This document shows, piece after piece, positions 55,303-62,928 of a DNA stretch of 64,000 bases (position 1 is its first letter; the number at the start of each line of letters is the position of its first letter). Location: the NCBI GenBank assembly GCA_039198065.1, contig JBCCTU010000001.1:1054001-1118000 (forward strand), in the 5' to 3' direction. The stretch is from CALHVX01 sp039198065. Lineage in GTDB: Bacteria > Pseudomonadota > Gammaproteobacteria > Pseudomonadales > Azotimanducaceae. The position numbers and the translations under genes were made by a program. The notes below the pieces were generated by a model that saw nothing but the letters and a program-made list of their open reading frames with translations, was not told the DNA's origin and searched no databases.

Positions 55303-56166
55303 TCAGTTCGGCTTTTTCTGAATCGGGCGAATCAAACATTCCTGCGCTGCGGTAGCGACCAGTTCCCCGGCGCGGTTGTAGAAGCGGCCGCGCACGAAGC
55401 CCCGGGCGCCGCCGGCGTTCGGGGATGACTTAGCGAACAGAAGCCACTCGTCGGCTCGGAACGGCCGGTGAATCCACATGGCGTGGTCGAGGCTTGCCCC
55501 CATGATGTCGTCCCGATTGAGACTGCGCGGGTGGGGCAGCATCGACGTACTCATGAAGTCGAGATCCGACATGTAGGCCAGCATGGCGAGGTGAACCTCG
55601 CGATCATTCGGCAACGGGTCTCGGGTACGAATCCAGGTGTGTTTCCGCGGCGGGTGCTGTCCGCCGCTCGCCAGATGCAGCCGCTCCACTTGACGCGCGT
55701 CGATGCCCTCGAAGCGGAATGCGAAGCGTTTGACCTCCGGCTGGGTCTTGGCCACCTCAGCGTACACCTCCCGGTCGCTGCGCAGCGTTTCCGGTGGCGG
55801 GACGTCGGGCATGGACTCTTCGTGGCTGAGTCCGGGTTCGTCTTTTTGCCAGGATGACGCCAGCTCGAAGATGGCCTTGCCGTGCTGGACGGCGACGACC
55901 CGGCGGGTCGAGAAGCTGCGGCCGTCCCGAATACGTTCCACCTCGTACAGTATCGGCCGTTGCCAGTCTCCAGCGCGCAGGAAATAGCCGTGAAACGAGT
56001 GCAGGGCATGCCCGCTGCGAACGGTTCGGGCCGCCGCCGTAATGGCCTGCGCCATCACCTGCCCACCGAATACGTGTTCGGTTTTATGGTTCTGGCCGCG
56101 GTAGAGGTTCTGCTCGATGCGTTCCACAGCCAGCAGTTCGAGCATTTCAGCGAGCACCGGGTTCAT
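55303..56166 (-). CDS. tesB: Acyl-CoA thioesterase II (TesB), copy 2
   Basis: 287 residues, the classical length. Segments FGGQVMAQAITAAART, HSFHGYFLRAGDWQRPILYEV, MSTSMLPHPRSL and GASLDHAMWIHRPFRADEWLLF show both hotdog domains. It hydrolyses acyl-CoA. It shares the family with the longer copy at 11175-12086 but has no Ala/Arg-rich extension. Divergent from the GST gene, 63 bases between starts. Confidence 0.94.
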   Translation of the reverse strand: MNPVLAEMLELLAVERIEQNLYRGQNHKTEHVFGGQVMAQAITAAARTVRSGHALHSFHGYFLRAGDWQRPILYEVERIRDGRSFSTRRVVAVQHGKAIFELASSWQKDEPGLSHEESMPDVPPPETLRSDREVYAEVAKTQPEVKRFAFRFEGIDARQVERLHLASGGQHPPRKHTWIRTRDPLPNDREVHLAMLAYMSDLDFMSTSMLPHPRSLNRDDIMGASLDHAMWIHRPFRADEWLLFAKSSPNAGGARGFVRGRFYNRAGELVATAAQECLIRPIQKKPN

Positions 56167-56229
56167 TCGTCACGAGCGGTTGCAGAGAAGTCCGCCATTC
56201 TACGCGCTTGGTGTAACGGAGAGCAGACC

Positions 56230-56838
56230 ATGGGCCTTGTTGTTTACGGACAGTCGCAGAGCCGTGCCGTTCGCGCGTTGTGGATGGCAGAAGAACTCGG
56301 CGTGCCTTACGAACACAACGCGCTTAAGTTCAAGGACGCGCATCAGGCCACGGACCTGCGAGCGATCAACCCCTACGCCCGGGTGCCGGCGATCGACGAC
56401 GATGGGGTTGGCGTGTTCGAATCCATGGCAATTAATCTCTACCTGGCAAAGCGCTACGGCGGGGAACTGGCACCGGCCACCCTGGAGGAGGAAGCATCTG
56501 CGCTGCAGTGGAGCTTCTTCGTCATGACGGAAATCGAAAAAACCCTACTGAACGCCATGTGCTACCAGCTCGGCCTGTTTGATCTGCCGGTGGATCCCGA
56601 AAAGGCGCAGCGCCTGGGCGCGAGCCTCGACCCGGCCTTCGACGCGCTGGCGCGAGCCCTTGGCGAAGAGGACTACCTCGTGGGCGGACGCTTTACCGTT
56701 GCTGATCTCAACGTCGCGTCCGTACTGTTGTGGGTACGCATGGCGAAACTCGACATTTCTCATCACCCGCGGTTGGATAGCTGGCTGACTCGGTGCTTGG
56801 CTCGGGAAGCGCTGCATCGGGCCCAGAAGCTGGCTTGA
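56230..56838 (+). CDS. Glutathione S-transferase
   Basis: 202 residues. An N-terminal thioredoxin-like domain (SQSRAVRALWMAEELGVPY) and a C-terminal helical domain with DYLVGGRFTVADLNVASVLLW, the usual GST pattern. It probably conjugates glutathione or acts as a reductase. Start ATG 56230 with GGAG upstream; an earlier in-frame ATG at 55882 overlaps the tesB gene and reads as a shadow. Followed by glyoxalase II, which uses the same thiol. Confidence 0.9.
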   Translation: MGLVVYGQSQSRAVRALWMAEELGVPYEHNALKFKDAHQATDLRAINPYARVPAIDDDGVGVFESMAINLYLAKRYGGELAPATLEEEASALQWSFFVMTEIEKTLLNAMCYQLGLFDLPVDPEKAQRLGASLDPAFDALARALGEEDYLVGGRFTVADLNVASVLLWVRMAKLDISHHPRLDSWLTRCLAREALHRAQKLA

Positions 56839-56873
56839 GCGGGGCTCGGCCGTCGCTGATTAGGGAGTGTTCC

Positions 56874-57641
56874 ATGGCAATTGACGTTACCTTGTTCCCC
56901 TGTCTTTCGGACAACTATGGTCTGCTGGTTCACGATCCCGATAGCGGGCACACCGCAACCATCGATACACCGGATGCCGGCGCGATCAATCAAGCCTTAG
57001 ATGCAAAAGGCTGGACCCTGACGGACATCTGGAACACGCATCACCATCCGGACCACGTCGGCGGTAACTTGGCGCTCAAAGATCGCTGGGGAGCGCGCGT
57101 CACGGGTTTCGGCGCCGATGCGGCGCGGATCCCAGGCATCGACATCGAAGTAGCCGAAGGTGATCGCGTACTGCTCGGCAGCGCCGTCGCCGAGGTGATC
57201 GAGGTACCGGGCCACACGCGTGGCCACATTGCGTTTTATTTTGCTGATGACGCGACCCTGTTTGCCGGTGACACGCTTTTCGCCCTTGGCTGCGGACGGC
57301 TGTTTGAAGGCACGCCGGAGCAGATGCTTGCTAGCCTGAGCAAGCTGGCGGCGTTACCGGCCCAGACGCGCGTCTACTGCGCGCACGAGTACACCGAAGC
57401 GAATGCGCGATTCGCCCTGACCGTCGAACCCCAGAACCAGGCCCTCGTTGAACGCTCACGGCAGATCAAGGCACTCCGGGAAGCCGGCGAGCCGACGGTC
57501 CCAACCACGCTGGCACTGGAGCGGGCGACCAATCCGTTCCTGCGCTGGGACTCGCCGGACCTGCGCGCCACCCTCGAGCTCAGCGATGCGAGCGACGTCG
57601 AGGTGCTTGCGGAAACGCGTCGGCGTAAAGATCAGTTTTGA
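56874..57641 (+). CDS. gloB: Hydroxyacylglutathione hydrolase (glyoxalase II)
   Basis: 255 residues, metallo-beta-lactamase fold. The THHHPDH motif lies at residues 55-61, with VPGHTRGHIAF, FAGDTLFALGCGRLFEG and YCAHEYTEAN after it. It releases D-lactate and glutathione from S-lactoylglutathione. Full length for the family. ATG 56874 has GGGAG upstream; 35 bases after the GST stop, probably one operon. Confidence 0.95.
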   Translation: MAIDVTLFPCLSDNYGLLVHDPDSGHTATIDTPDAGAINQALDAKGWTLTDIWNTHHHPDHVGGNLALKDRWGARVTGFGADAARIPGIDIEVAEGDRVLLGSAVAEVIEVPGHTRGHIAFYFADDATLFAGDTLFALGCGRLFEGTPEQMLASLSKLAALPAQTRVYCAHEYTEANARFALTVEPQNQALVERSRQIKALREAGEPTVPTTLALERATNPFLRWDSPDLRATLELSDASDVEVLAETRRRKDQF

Positions 57642-57668
57642 TTCAGTCGATGTCTGCAGCCATACATC

Positions 57669-58583
57669 ATGACTGAGCCCGCAGCGACGACCGTTGATCG
57701 CAGCGGCCCCCTGTACGCGCTCGCGGCCTACGGGATCTGGGGTGTCGTGCCGTTGTACTTTGTGTGGGTGGGTTTTGCAGGCCCATTCGAAATCTTGAGC
57801 CACCGCATCCTCTGGTCAGTCGTGTTTCTTGGCGTGATGCTTACGGCGCTGCGCCGCTGGGGCACGCTGCGGGCGCTGACCCCGCGGGCGTTCGGCGCGT
57901 TGCTCTTAAGCGGTGTGCTCATTGCCGGCAACTGGGGTGTCTTTGTCTGGGCCATTGCCAACGAACGCCTGGTGCAGGCGAGCCTCGGCTACTACCTAAA
58001 TCCGCTGGTAAACGTACTGCTCGGCGTAGTGTTGCTGAGTGAGCGCTTGCGGCCGCTGCAGTGGCTGGCGGTCGCGATTGCGGCGGCGGCAGTGGCCATC
58101 GAAGTCGGGCTGCACGGGGGCTTGCCCTGGGTCAGTCTAGTGCTGGCCTTTAGCTTTGCCTTCTACGGCCTGGTACGAAAGAGCGTGCCCGTCGATCCGT
58201 TCATCGGATTGTTCATAGAGGTGTTGCTCGTGAGCCCGCTCGCCTTTGCCTATCTCTGGCAGCTCTCAGCGGCCGGGCAATCGAACACCGTCGCCGGCGA
58301 CTGGTGGCCCTTTGCGCAGCTCGCGCTCGGCGGCTTCGTCACCATCGTTCCGCTGTTGTGCTTTGCTGCCGCCGCGGCCCGCATGCCGCTGGCGATTCTT
58401 GGCTTCTATCAATACCTGGCACCAACGCTGTCGCTGTTGCTGGCAACAACGGTGCTCGGCGAGCCGTTTGATGAGCGCCAGCTCACGACCTTTGCGTTGA
58501 TTTGGCTGGCGTTGATTGTCTTCAGTGCCGAAGCCTGGCTGCAGCATCGGCGCCGCGGGGCGATGCTCGTAGGGTCGACCTGA
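57669..58583 (+). CDS. rarD: RarD-type EamA transporter
   Basis: 304 residues with about ten membrane segments. The RarD hallmarks are LYALAAYGIWGVVPLYF at the start, ILSHRILWS, GNWGVFVWAIANERLVQASLGYYLNPL and QYLAPTLSLLLA near the end. RarD was first linked to chloramphenicol resistance, but its natural substrate is not known. Stop TGA abuts the stop of the convergent monooxygenase gene. Confidence 0.93.
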   Translation: MTEPAATTVDRSGPLYALAAYGIWGVVPLYFVWVGFAGPFEILSHRILWSVVFLGVMLTALRRWGTLRALTPRAFGALLLSGVLIAGNWGVFVWAIANERLVQASLGYYLNPLVNVLLGVVLLSERLRPLQWLAVAIAAAAVAIEVGLHGGLPWVSLVLAFSFAFYGLVRKSVPVDPFIGLFIEVLLVSPLAFAYLWQLSAAGQSNTVAGDWWPFAQLALGGFVTIVPLLCFAAAAARMPLAILGFYQYLAPTLSLLLATTVLGEPFDERQLTTFALIWLALIVFSAEAWLQHRRRGAMLVGST

Positions 58584-59912
58584 TCAGGCCGCGTTAGAGC
58601 GTTGGCGAATCCCGCGTGCGGCGCGCTTGGCCCCGGCCTGAATCTCTTTCATTAGATCCCGCACGTAGACGCCGAAGTCGACCTGCATGCGGTGCCGAGG
58701 ACTGTCGTAGAAGTGACCAAGGTGCGTACGCTCGTCGGCTTCGATCGTCATCATCATCTGTGATGCTTCAGGGAGGGCATAGTGGCCGTCCAAGGCGGCG
58801 ACCACCAGCTTCGACTGTTGCTCCGCAAAGTTGACCAGCGTCGGCAGCGGTTGTGCCAAGCCTAAGAAGAAGAGTGACGGGAAGCCCGGACGGACCATCC
58901 GTTTATAGAGCGGAAACACGTTGTCGTCGGGGGTGAGTTCGGGTTGTTTGAAAAACGGGAACGTGACGTTGTAACCCGTTGCCCAGATGATCGCGTCGAA
59001 GTCCTCGCGCGAACCGTCGGTGAAGCAAACGCCGTCGCCGTCCAAGCGCTCGATGCGAGGCCGCGGGTTGATGTCGCCGCAGCCGACGCGGGTAAGAAAC
59101 TCACCGGACACCGACGGGTGCCCGTTGAGCGGCTCGTGGTCCGGTGCCGGCAGCCCGTAGTCTTCCATGCGGCCGATGGTTTTACGGATTTTGCTGCGCG
59201 CCAGGGCACGGCCAAGGCCGGTGGGCATCCACGGCGGGAGGCTGGCTTTGTCTGCGGGTTGGCCGTCCATGTACTTCGGCAGCACCCACACGCCGCGGCG
59301 CATGGAAATGCAGAGCTTTTTCGCAAGCGGGCGCTGAGAGAGCTCCGAGGAGATATCCATCGCCGAGTTTCCGGCACCAACAATCAGTACCTGTTTGTCG
59401 CGAAAGTCGTAGGGATCGAACGGATCGCGATAGTGATGGCTGTGGACCTGATAGCCATGAAAGTGGCCCGGATAGCTGGGGGTTCGAGCGTCCCAGTGAT
59501 GACCGTTCGCAACGATTAGGGCGTCGTAGTCGCGCACCTCGCCCGTGGATAGGGTCACCTGCCAACGGTTGTCGGGCAACGACCGGCACTCTTCGACGGC
59601 GGTATTAAAAGTGATGTGTGGGCGCAGCTCGAAGTGGTCGACGTAGTCCTTAAAGTACTGAAACAGTTGGCTGTGATGCGGAAAATCCGGCCATTCTTCC
59701 GGTACCGGAAAGTCTTCGAAGGCGAGGCGCCATTTCGATGTGTCGATATGCAGGCTTTGGTAGCAAGACGACGCTTCGTTGGGATTGCGGTAGTACCAGT
59801 TACCACCGATGTCATCAGACATCTCGAAGCAGTCGAAGGCGATGCCCCGATCTTTCAGGCGCTTCGCCATGGTGAAGCCGGAACAACCGGCGCCGATGAT
59901 GCAGGCTTTCAT
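58584..59912 (-). CDS. Flavin-containing monooxygenase
   Basis: 442 residues. The FAD site GAGCSG is at residues 7-12, the FMO fingerprint GHFHGYQVHSHHYR near residue 155, and the NADPH site GAGNSAMD near residue 176. A second fingerprint ATGYNVTFPF is present. It probably oxygenates N- or S-containing compounds or, as a Baeyer-Villiger relative, ketones. Family length is normal. Abuts the convergent rarD gene stop to stop. Confidence 0.92.
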   Translation of the reverse strand: MKACIIGAGCSGFTMAKRLKDRGIAFDCFEMSDDIGGNWYYRNPNEASSCYQSLHIDTSKWRLAFEDFPVPEEWPDFPHHSQLFQYFKDYVDHFELRPHITFNTAVEECRSLPDNRWQVTLSTGEVRDYDALIVANGHHWDARTPSYPGHFHGYQVHSHHYRDPFDPYDFRDKQVLIVGAGNSAMDISSELSQRPLAKKLCISMRRGVWVLPKYMDGQPADKASLPPWMPTGLGRALARSKIRKTIGRMEDYGLPAPDHEPLNGHPSVSGEFLTRVGCGDINPRPRIERLDGDGVCFTDGSREDFDAIIWATGYNVTFPFFKQPELTPDDNVFPLYKRMVRPGFPSLFFLGLAQPLPTLVNFAEQQSKLVVAALDGHYALPEASQMMMTIEADERTHLGHFYDSPRHRMQVDFGVYVRDLMKEIQAGAKRAARGIRQRSNAA

Positions 59913-59989
59913 TGCTCGGGTCTCCCGTCGGATAGCGGTATCGAACGTCTGAAGCGACGATCGGAAACTGTCGCTTAGGCGCCGCCAGT

Positions 59990-60850
59990 TTAGCGTGAGG
60001 CGGTTTCCCGCCGCCGATCGGCGCGCAGCATGGCGGCCTGAAGCCCGCCCAGGCGCCGGATCCAGGGCTCAAATTCTTCAAGCTCCTGCGGCAGGTTTTC
60101 CGTTGCCGTTTGTGCGGATGAGAAGTCGGGGTAAATGCCGAGCAGCAGTACGTAGCGCAGTTCGCCATTGGACTCGATTTCCGCGGCCGTCAGCTTGTCG
60201 ACACCCATGGTGTCGAAGAATCGCTGCAGGCTTTGTGGGCTGCTAAAGGCCATGAGCTGCACGGCGTAGTACTCGGGGGGTAGCTCCAGCAGCGAGGTGG
60301 GTTGTTCCGGTCGGTATGCGAGCTTCAGGTACAGCGGGTCATCCTCCGCCGGTGGCGCGGCGTCCGTTTGTGGTGTCGCTGCGATGGCGGTCGTGTCCTG
60401 CACGTCGACCGCATCGTCCTCGACGTCAAACGCGGTTGCGCCGGTCGTCGTCATGTTGTCGTCATTCCCCGCGGGCAGGCTATCGGTCATGGACGCGAGG
60501 TCGAGTCCGTTGCCGGAGGCCCGTTGCGCTGCGAGCGCTGCTGCCTCGGCCTCGGCCTCGGCCTTGGCCTCAGCAAGGCGTTTCGCTTCCTCCTGACGTT
60601 TCAGCAGCAGGCCGAGCGGCTGACTCGGTTTTGGATTGGCGACCCGGTCGGGGCTGTTGACGCAGTCCCAGTCCTCGGCGTCGTTGGTCGGTTCACAGAA
60701 CCAGGGGCCCTTGGGCGCCGCAGCGGTGGCCGGTGGTTCCGTCGTGGCTCGGCTACCACAACCGCTCAGGCAGAGCGCAAAGAGCAGCCCGCTGATCAAC
60801 CGGCAGAAGAGAACCCGGTCGTGACCCGGGCAGGGAGTTGGTATGTCCAA
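59990..60850 (-). CDS. SPOR-domain-like lipoprotein
   Basis: 286 residues. Lipobox CLSGC gives Cys31. An Ala/Glu-rich coiled segment follows, and then a C-terminal SPOR-type domain (PEYYAVQLMAFSSPQSL, then RYVLLLGIYPDFSSAQTA). SPOR domains bind denuded peptidoglycan glycan strands. The start is TTG 60850, since no ATG or GTG lies at the start of the signal. Confidence 0.75.
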   Translation of the reverse strand: MDIPTPCPGHDRVLFCRLISGLLFALCLSGCGSRATTEPPATAAAPKGPWFCEPTNDAEDWDCVNSPDRVANPKPSQPLGLLLKRQEEAKRLAEAKAEAEAEAAALAAQRASGNGLDLASMTDSLPAGNDDNMTTTGATAFDVEDDAVDVQDTTAIAATPQTDAAPPAEDDPLYLKLAYRPEQPTSLLELPPEYYAVQLMAFSSPQSLQRFFDTMGVDKLTAAEIESNGELRYVLLLGIYPDFSSAQTATENLPQELEEFEPWIRRLGGLQAAMLRADRRRETASR

Positions 60851-61038
60851 GAGGTCATGCGTCGGTGAGAGAACGCGGCGAAGTCAAGCAAAGGACTTGC
60901 GGGGTGTCAAAGGAGCCGGAGGCCAGTTCCGCGCAGTAGCAGTGCGGGCGAGCGTTGGTCGTCGGACCGGCGGTTGGATGTGGCTGTGGCCACGTTGAAT
61001 CCGCGCGGGGGGTCACGCATGATTAAGTGGCACGGATG

Positions 61039-61066
61039 TTGACGCCCTCGCACTGAAAAGTATCAG
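61039..61066 (+). promoter_or_regulatory. Candidate promoter for the HNH endonuclease gene
   Basis: TTGACG, 16-base spacer, TATCAG; transcription would start near 61073 and give a leader of about 90 bases. Confidence 0.45.
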
Positions 61067-61099
61067 AATCTTTGGTGATTGGGCGGCGTGCCATCCCTT

Positions 61100-61132
61100 A
61101 GCACGGGGATGACACGGGGATAGCACGGGAGA
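61100..61132 (+). repeat. Three tandem 11-base repeats in the HNH leader
   Basis: AGCACGGGGAT, GACACGGGGAT and AGCACGGGAGA lie back to back. GC-rich; a role in regulation is possible but not shown. Confidence 0.6.
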
Positions 61133-61161
61133 GTGCGGACGCGGTGTGTGGCTAGTGCGGG

Positions 61162-61773
61162 ATGCAAGGCGGATATGCAGTGACGGCAACGATTGGCGAG
61201 TACGATCGGATCCCCAGGATCCTAAGGCTCAACATCGCCGGTCAGCCCATAGAGTGGCTGAGCTGGCAGGAAGCCGTGTGCCTGTATGCCCGGGAGCTTG
61301 TCGTTTGGACCCTCGGTGATCCGGTACTGCGCATTCGCGGTGGTCACTCGCGGATGGATTGCCACCAGTCCGAGGTCAGCATCCACAGCATCATCGCCTG
61401 CGACGGGCGTGTTGTACCGAAAGGGCACATCGTGCCGCCGCTCACGAACGCCGCGCTGTTTCGTCGAGACCGCAACGTGTGTCTTTATTGCGGCAATACG
61501 TTCACCGACATGGAGCTAACCCGAGATCACGTGGTTCCCACGTCCAAGGGTGGACTTGATCGATGGGACAACGTTGTCGCGGCCTGCAAGCGGTGTAATC
61601 ACTTCAAAGGCAACCGGCTCCTCGAAGACACGAGCCTCGAACTGCTGGCGCTTCCCTACGTACCGAACTACGCCGAGTATCTGGCGCTCATCAACAGCGG
61701 CCGTATCCTCGGTGACCAGATGGACTTCCTGCGCCGCAGCTTCGGTGCAAATAGTCGTCTGCTGGACGCTTAG
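61162..61773 (+). CDS. HNH endonuclease
   Basis: 203 residues. The HNH domain with zinc ligands CLYCGN (Cys107, Cys110) and CKRCNHFKGNR, and catalytic LTRDHVVPTSKGG, is complete. The first 90 residues show no known domain. No methylase, CRISPR or phage genes lie nearby, so it seems a lone housekeeping-type HNH protein. GTG 61180 is an alternative start. Confidence 0.88.
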   Translation: MQGGYAVTATIGEYDRIPRILRLNIAGQPIEWLSWQEAVCLYARELVVWTLGDPVLRIRGGHSRMDCHQSEVSIHSIIACDGRVVPKGHIVPPLTNAALFRRDRNVCLYCGNTFTDMELTRDHVVPTSKGGLDRWDNVVAACKRCNHFKGNRLLEDTSLELLALPYVPNYAEYLALINSGRILGDQMDFLRRSFGANSRLLDA

Positions 61774-61785
61774 GGTCCGACCTGC

Positions 61786-62925
61786 CTAACGAAAGCCTCG
61801 CACCGCGTCGTAGCCGAACAGCCAGTCTCGTTGTTGATAGGCGACCTCGGGTAGAAACCGGTGCCCGAGGATGCTCAAGATCTGTCGCAAACGGCGCGTT
61901 GCTGATGAACCGTCAAGCCGGCTTCTGCGCTGTTCCTCAAGTTTGTGGGCAAGCTGTATAAGTCGAGGTCGACGGTAGTGCTCGAACTCGTGTCCCAGCT
62001 GCGTTGGATCGTCGCGGTGTTGATCGATCAGACGAGACAGCACCCAGGCGTCTTCTAACGCAAGCGCAACCCCAAAGGCGCCCTCGCGGTCCGTGCCGCC
62101 GCGAGCACCTCCAAAGCGGACGCAGTGACGCTGATGCCAGCGATCGGAAATCGGTATCGCGTAGCGCCGAGTGGCTTGCTGCGAACCGCTCTGCCAGCGC
62201 TCGAGCAGGGACGGGTGCAGGCGCTCGGGCTGGACGGCTCTGGAGGCCGTCAGCGTGAGCCCGCCCGTGTCCGTATTACTGTGGGTCCACAGTTCCTGCT
62301 GTGTGTCGAACCAGAGCGTCAGCGCGGCTTGCTTTAGCGCCGGAGCGTCCGTGTCGGTCGTCGTTTGGACGACGGCCCCATGGACTGGCTCGCAGACTGG
62401 TGCGTCAGCAAAGCCGGGGGTTTGCGGACGAGCACCCGTCGCCACGGCCACGAGACTGAAGTCGCGAAAGCAGTCGGTGACGTCCGCGGTAGCGAGCAGG
62501 CGATGGTCATCCGTGTGCAGGTGGGTGCGCAGATCGGTGCGCACGTCAGCGCGCGCGAGCTGCCTCGCGAGCAGGCTGTGCAAACGCGCGTAGGGAATGA
62601 CCAGCAGTGGCGCGCCGTGACGCGCTTCGAGCAAGCCGGCCAGTGGAACTTCCCCCCAAATGCGCCCGCTATCGGCCTCGCGTTCGATGAGATGAGCCGG
62701 CGCAATTGCGTGTTCTGCGAGTGCCTCGCGCAGACCAAGGGCGTAGAGCACGCGGGTCGCGTTTGGGGGCAATATAACGACGCCCGGATCCTTGTGACCT
62801 GCCAGCGCGGCACCCGACGGGCCGAAAAGGTGCAGATCGTCGTGGCCTTCACGAAGCAGCGCCAAGGCCAAAGCCGTGCCGGCAATCCCCTGACCGACAA
62901 TGGCGATTGGCTTCGGCTGGCTCAC
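61786..62925 (-). CDS. FAD-dependent oxidoreductase/hydroxylase-like protein
   Basis: 379 residues. The FAD site is IAIVGQGIAGTALALALL near residues 7-24. The C-terminal half ends with ALALEDAWVLSRLI, typical of UbiH-type hydroxylases. The GD motif that usually precedes this region (GDAAH) is not seen; the segment reads RFGGARGGTDREG. It may be a divergent enzyme or a non-hydroxylase. Four bases from the cysS stop on the same strand. Confidence 0.8.
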   Translation of the reverse strand: MSQPKPIAIVGQGIAGTALALALLREGHDDLHLFGPSGAALAGHKDPGVVILPPNATRVLYALGLREALAEHAIAPAHLIEREADSGRIWGEVPLAGLLEARHGAPLLVIPYARLHSLLARQLARADVRTDLRTHLHTDDHRLLATADVTDCFRDFSLVAVATGARPQTPGFADAPVCEPVHGAVVQTTTDTDAPALKQAALTLWFDTQQELWTHSNTDTGGLTLTASRAVQPERLHPSLLERWQSGSQQATRRYAIPISDRWHQRHCVRFGGARGGTDREGAFGVALALEDAWVLSRLIDQHRDDPTQLGHEFEHYRRPRLIQLAHKLEEQRRSRLDGSSATRRLRQILSILGHRFLPEVAYQQRDWLFGYDAVRGFR

Positions 62926-62928
62926 CGG

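Larger units (their letters stand above)
60851..61161. other. Intergenic region before the HNH gene
   Basis: About 310 bases with no supported gene. It holds a good promoter (61039-61066) and a triple 11-base repeat of GCACGGGGAT type at 61100-61132, in the untranslated leader of the HNH gene. Confidence 0.6.
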
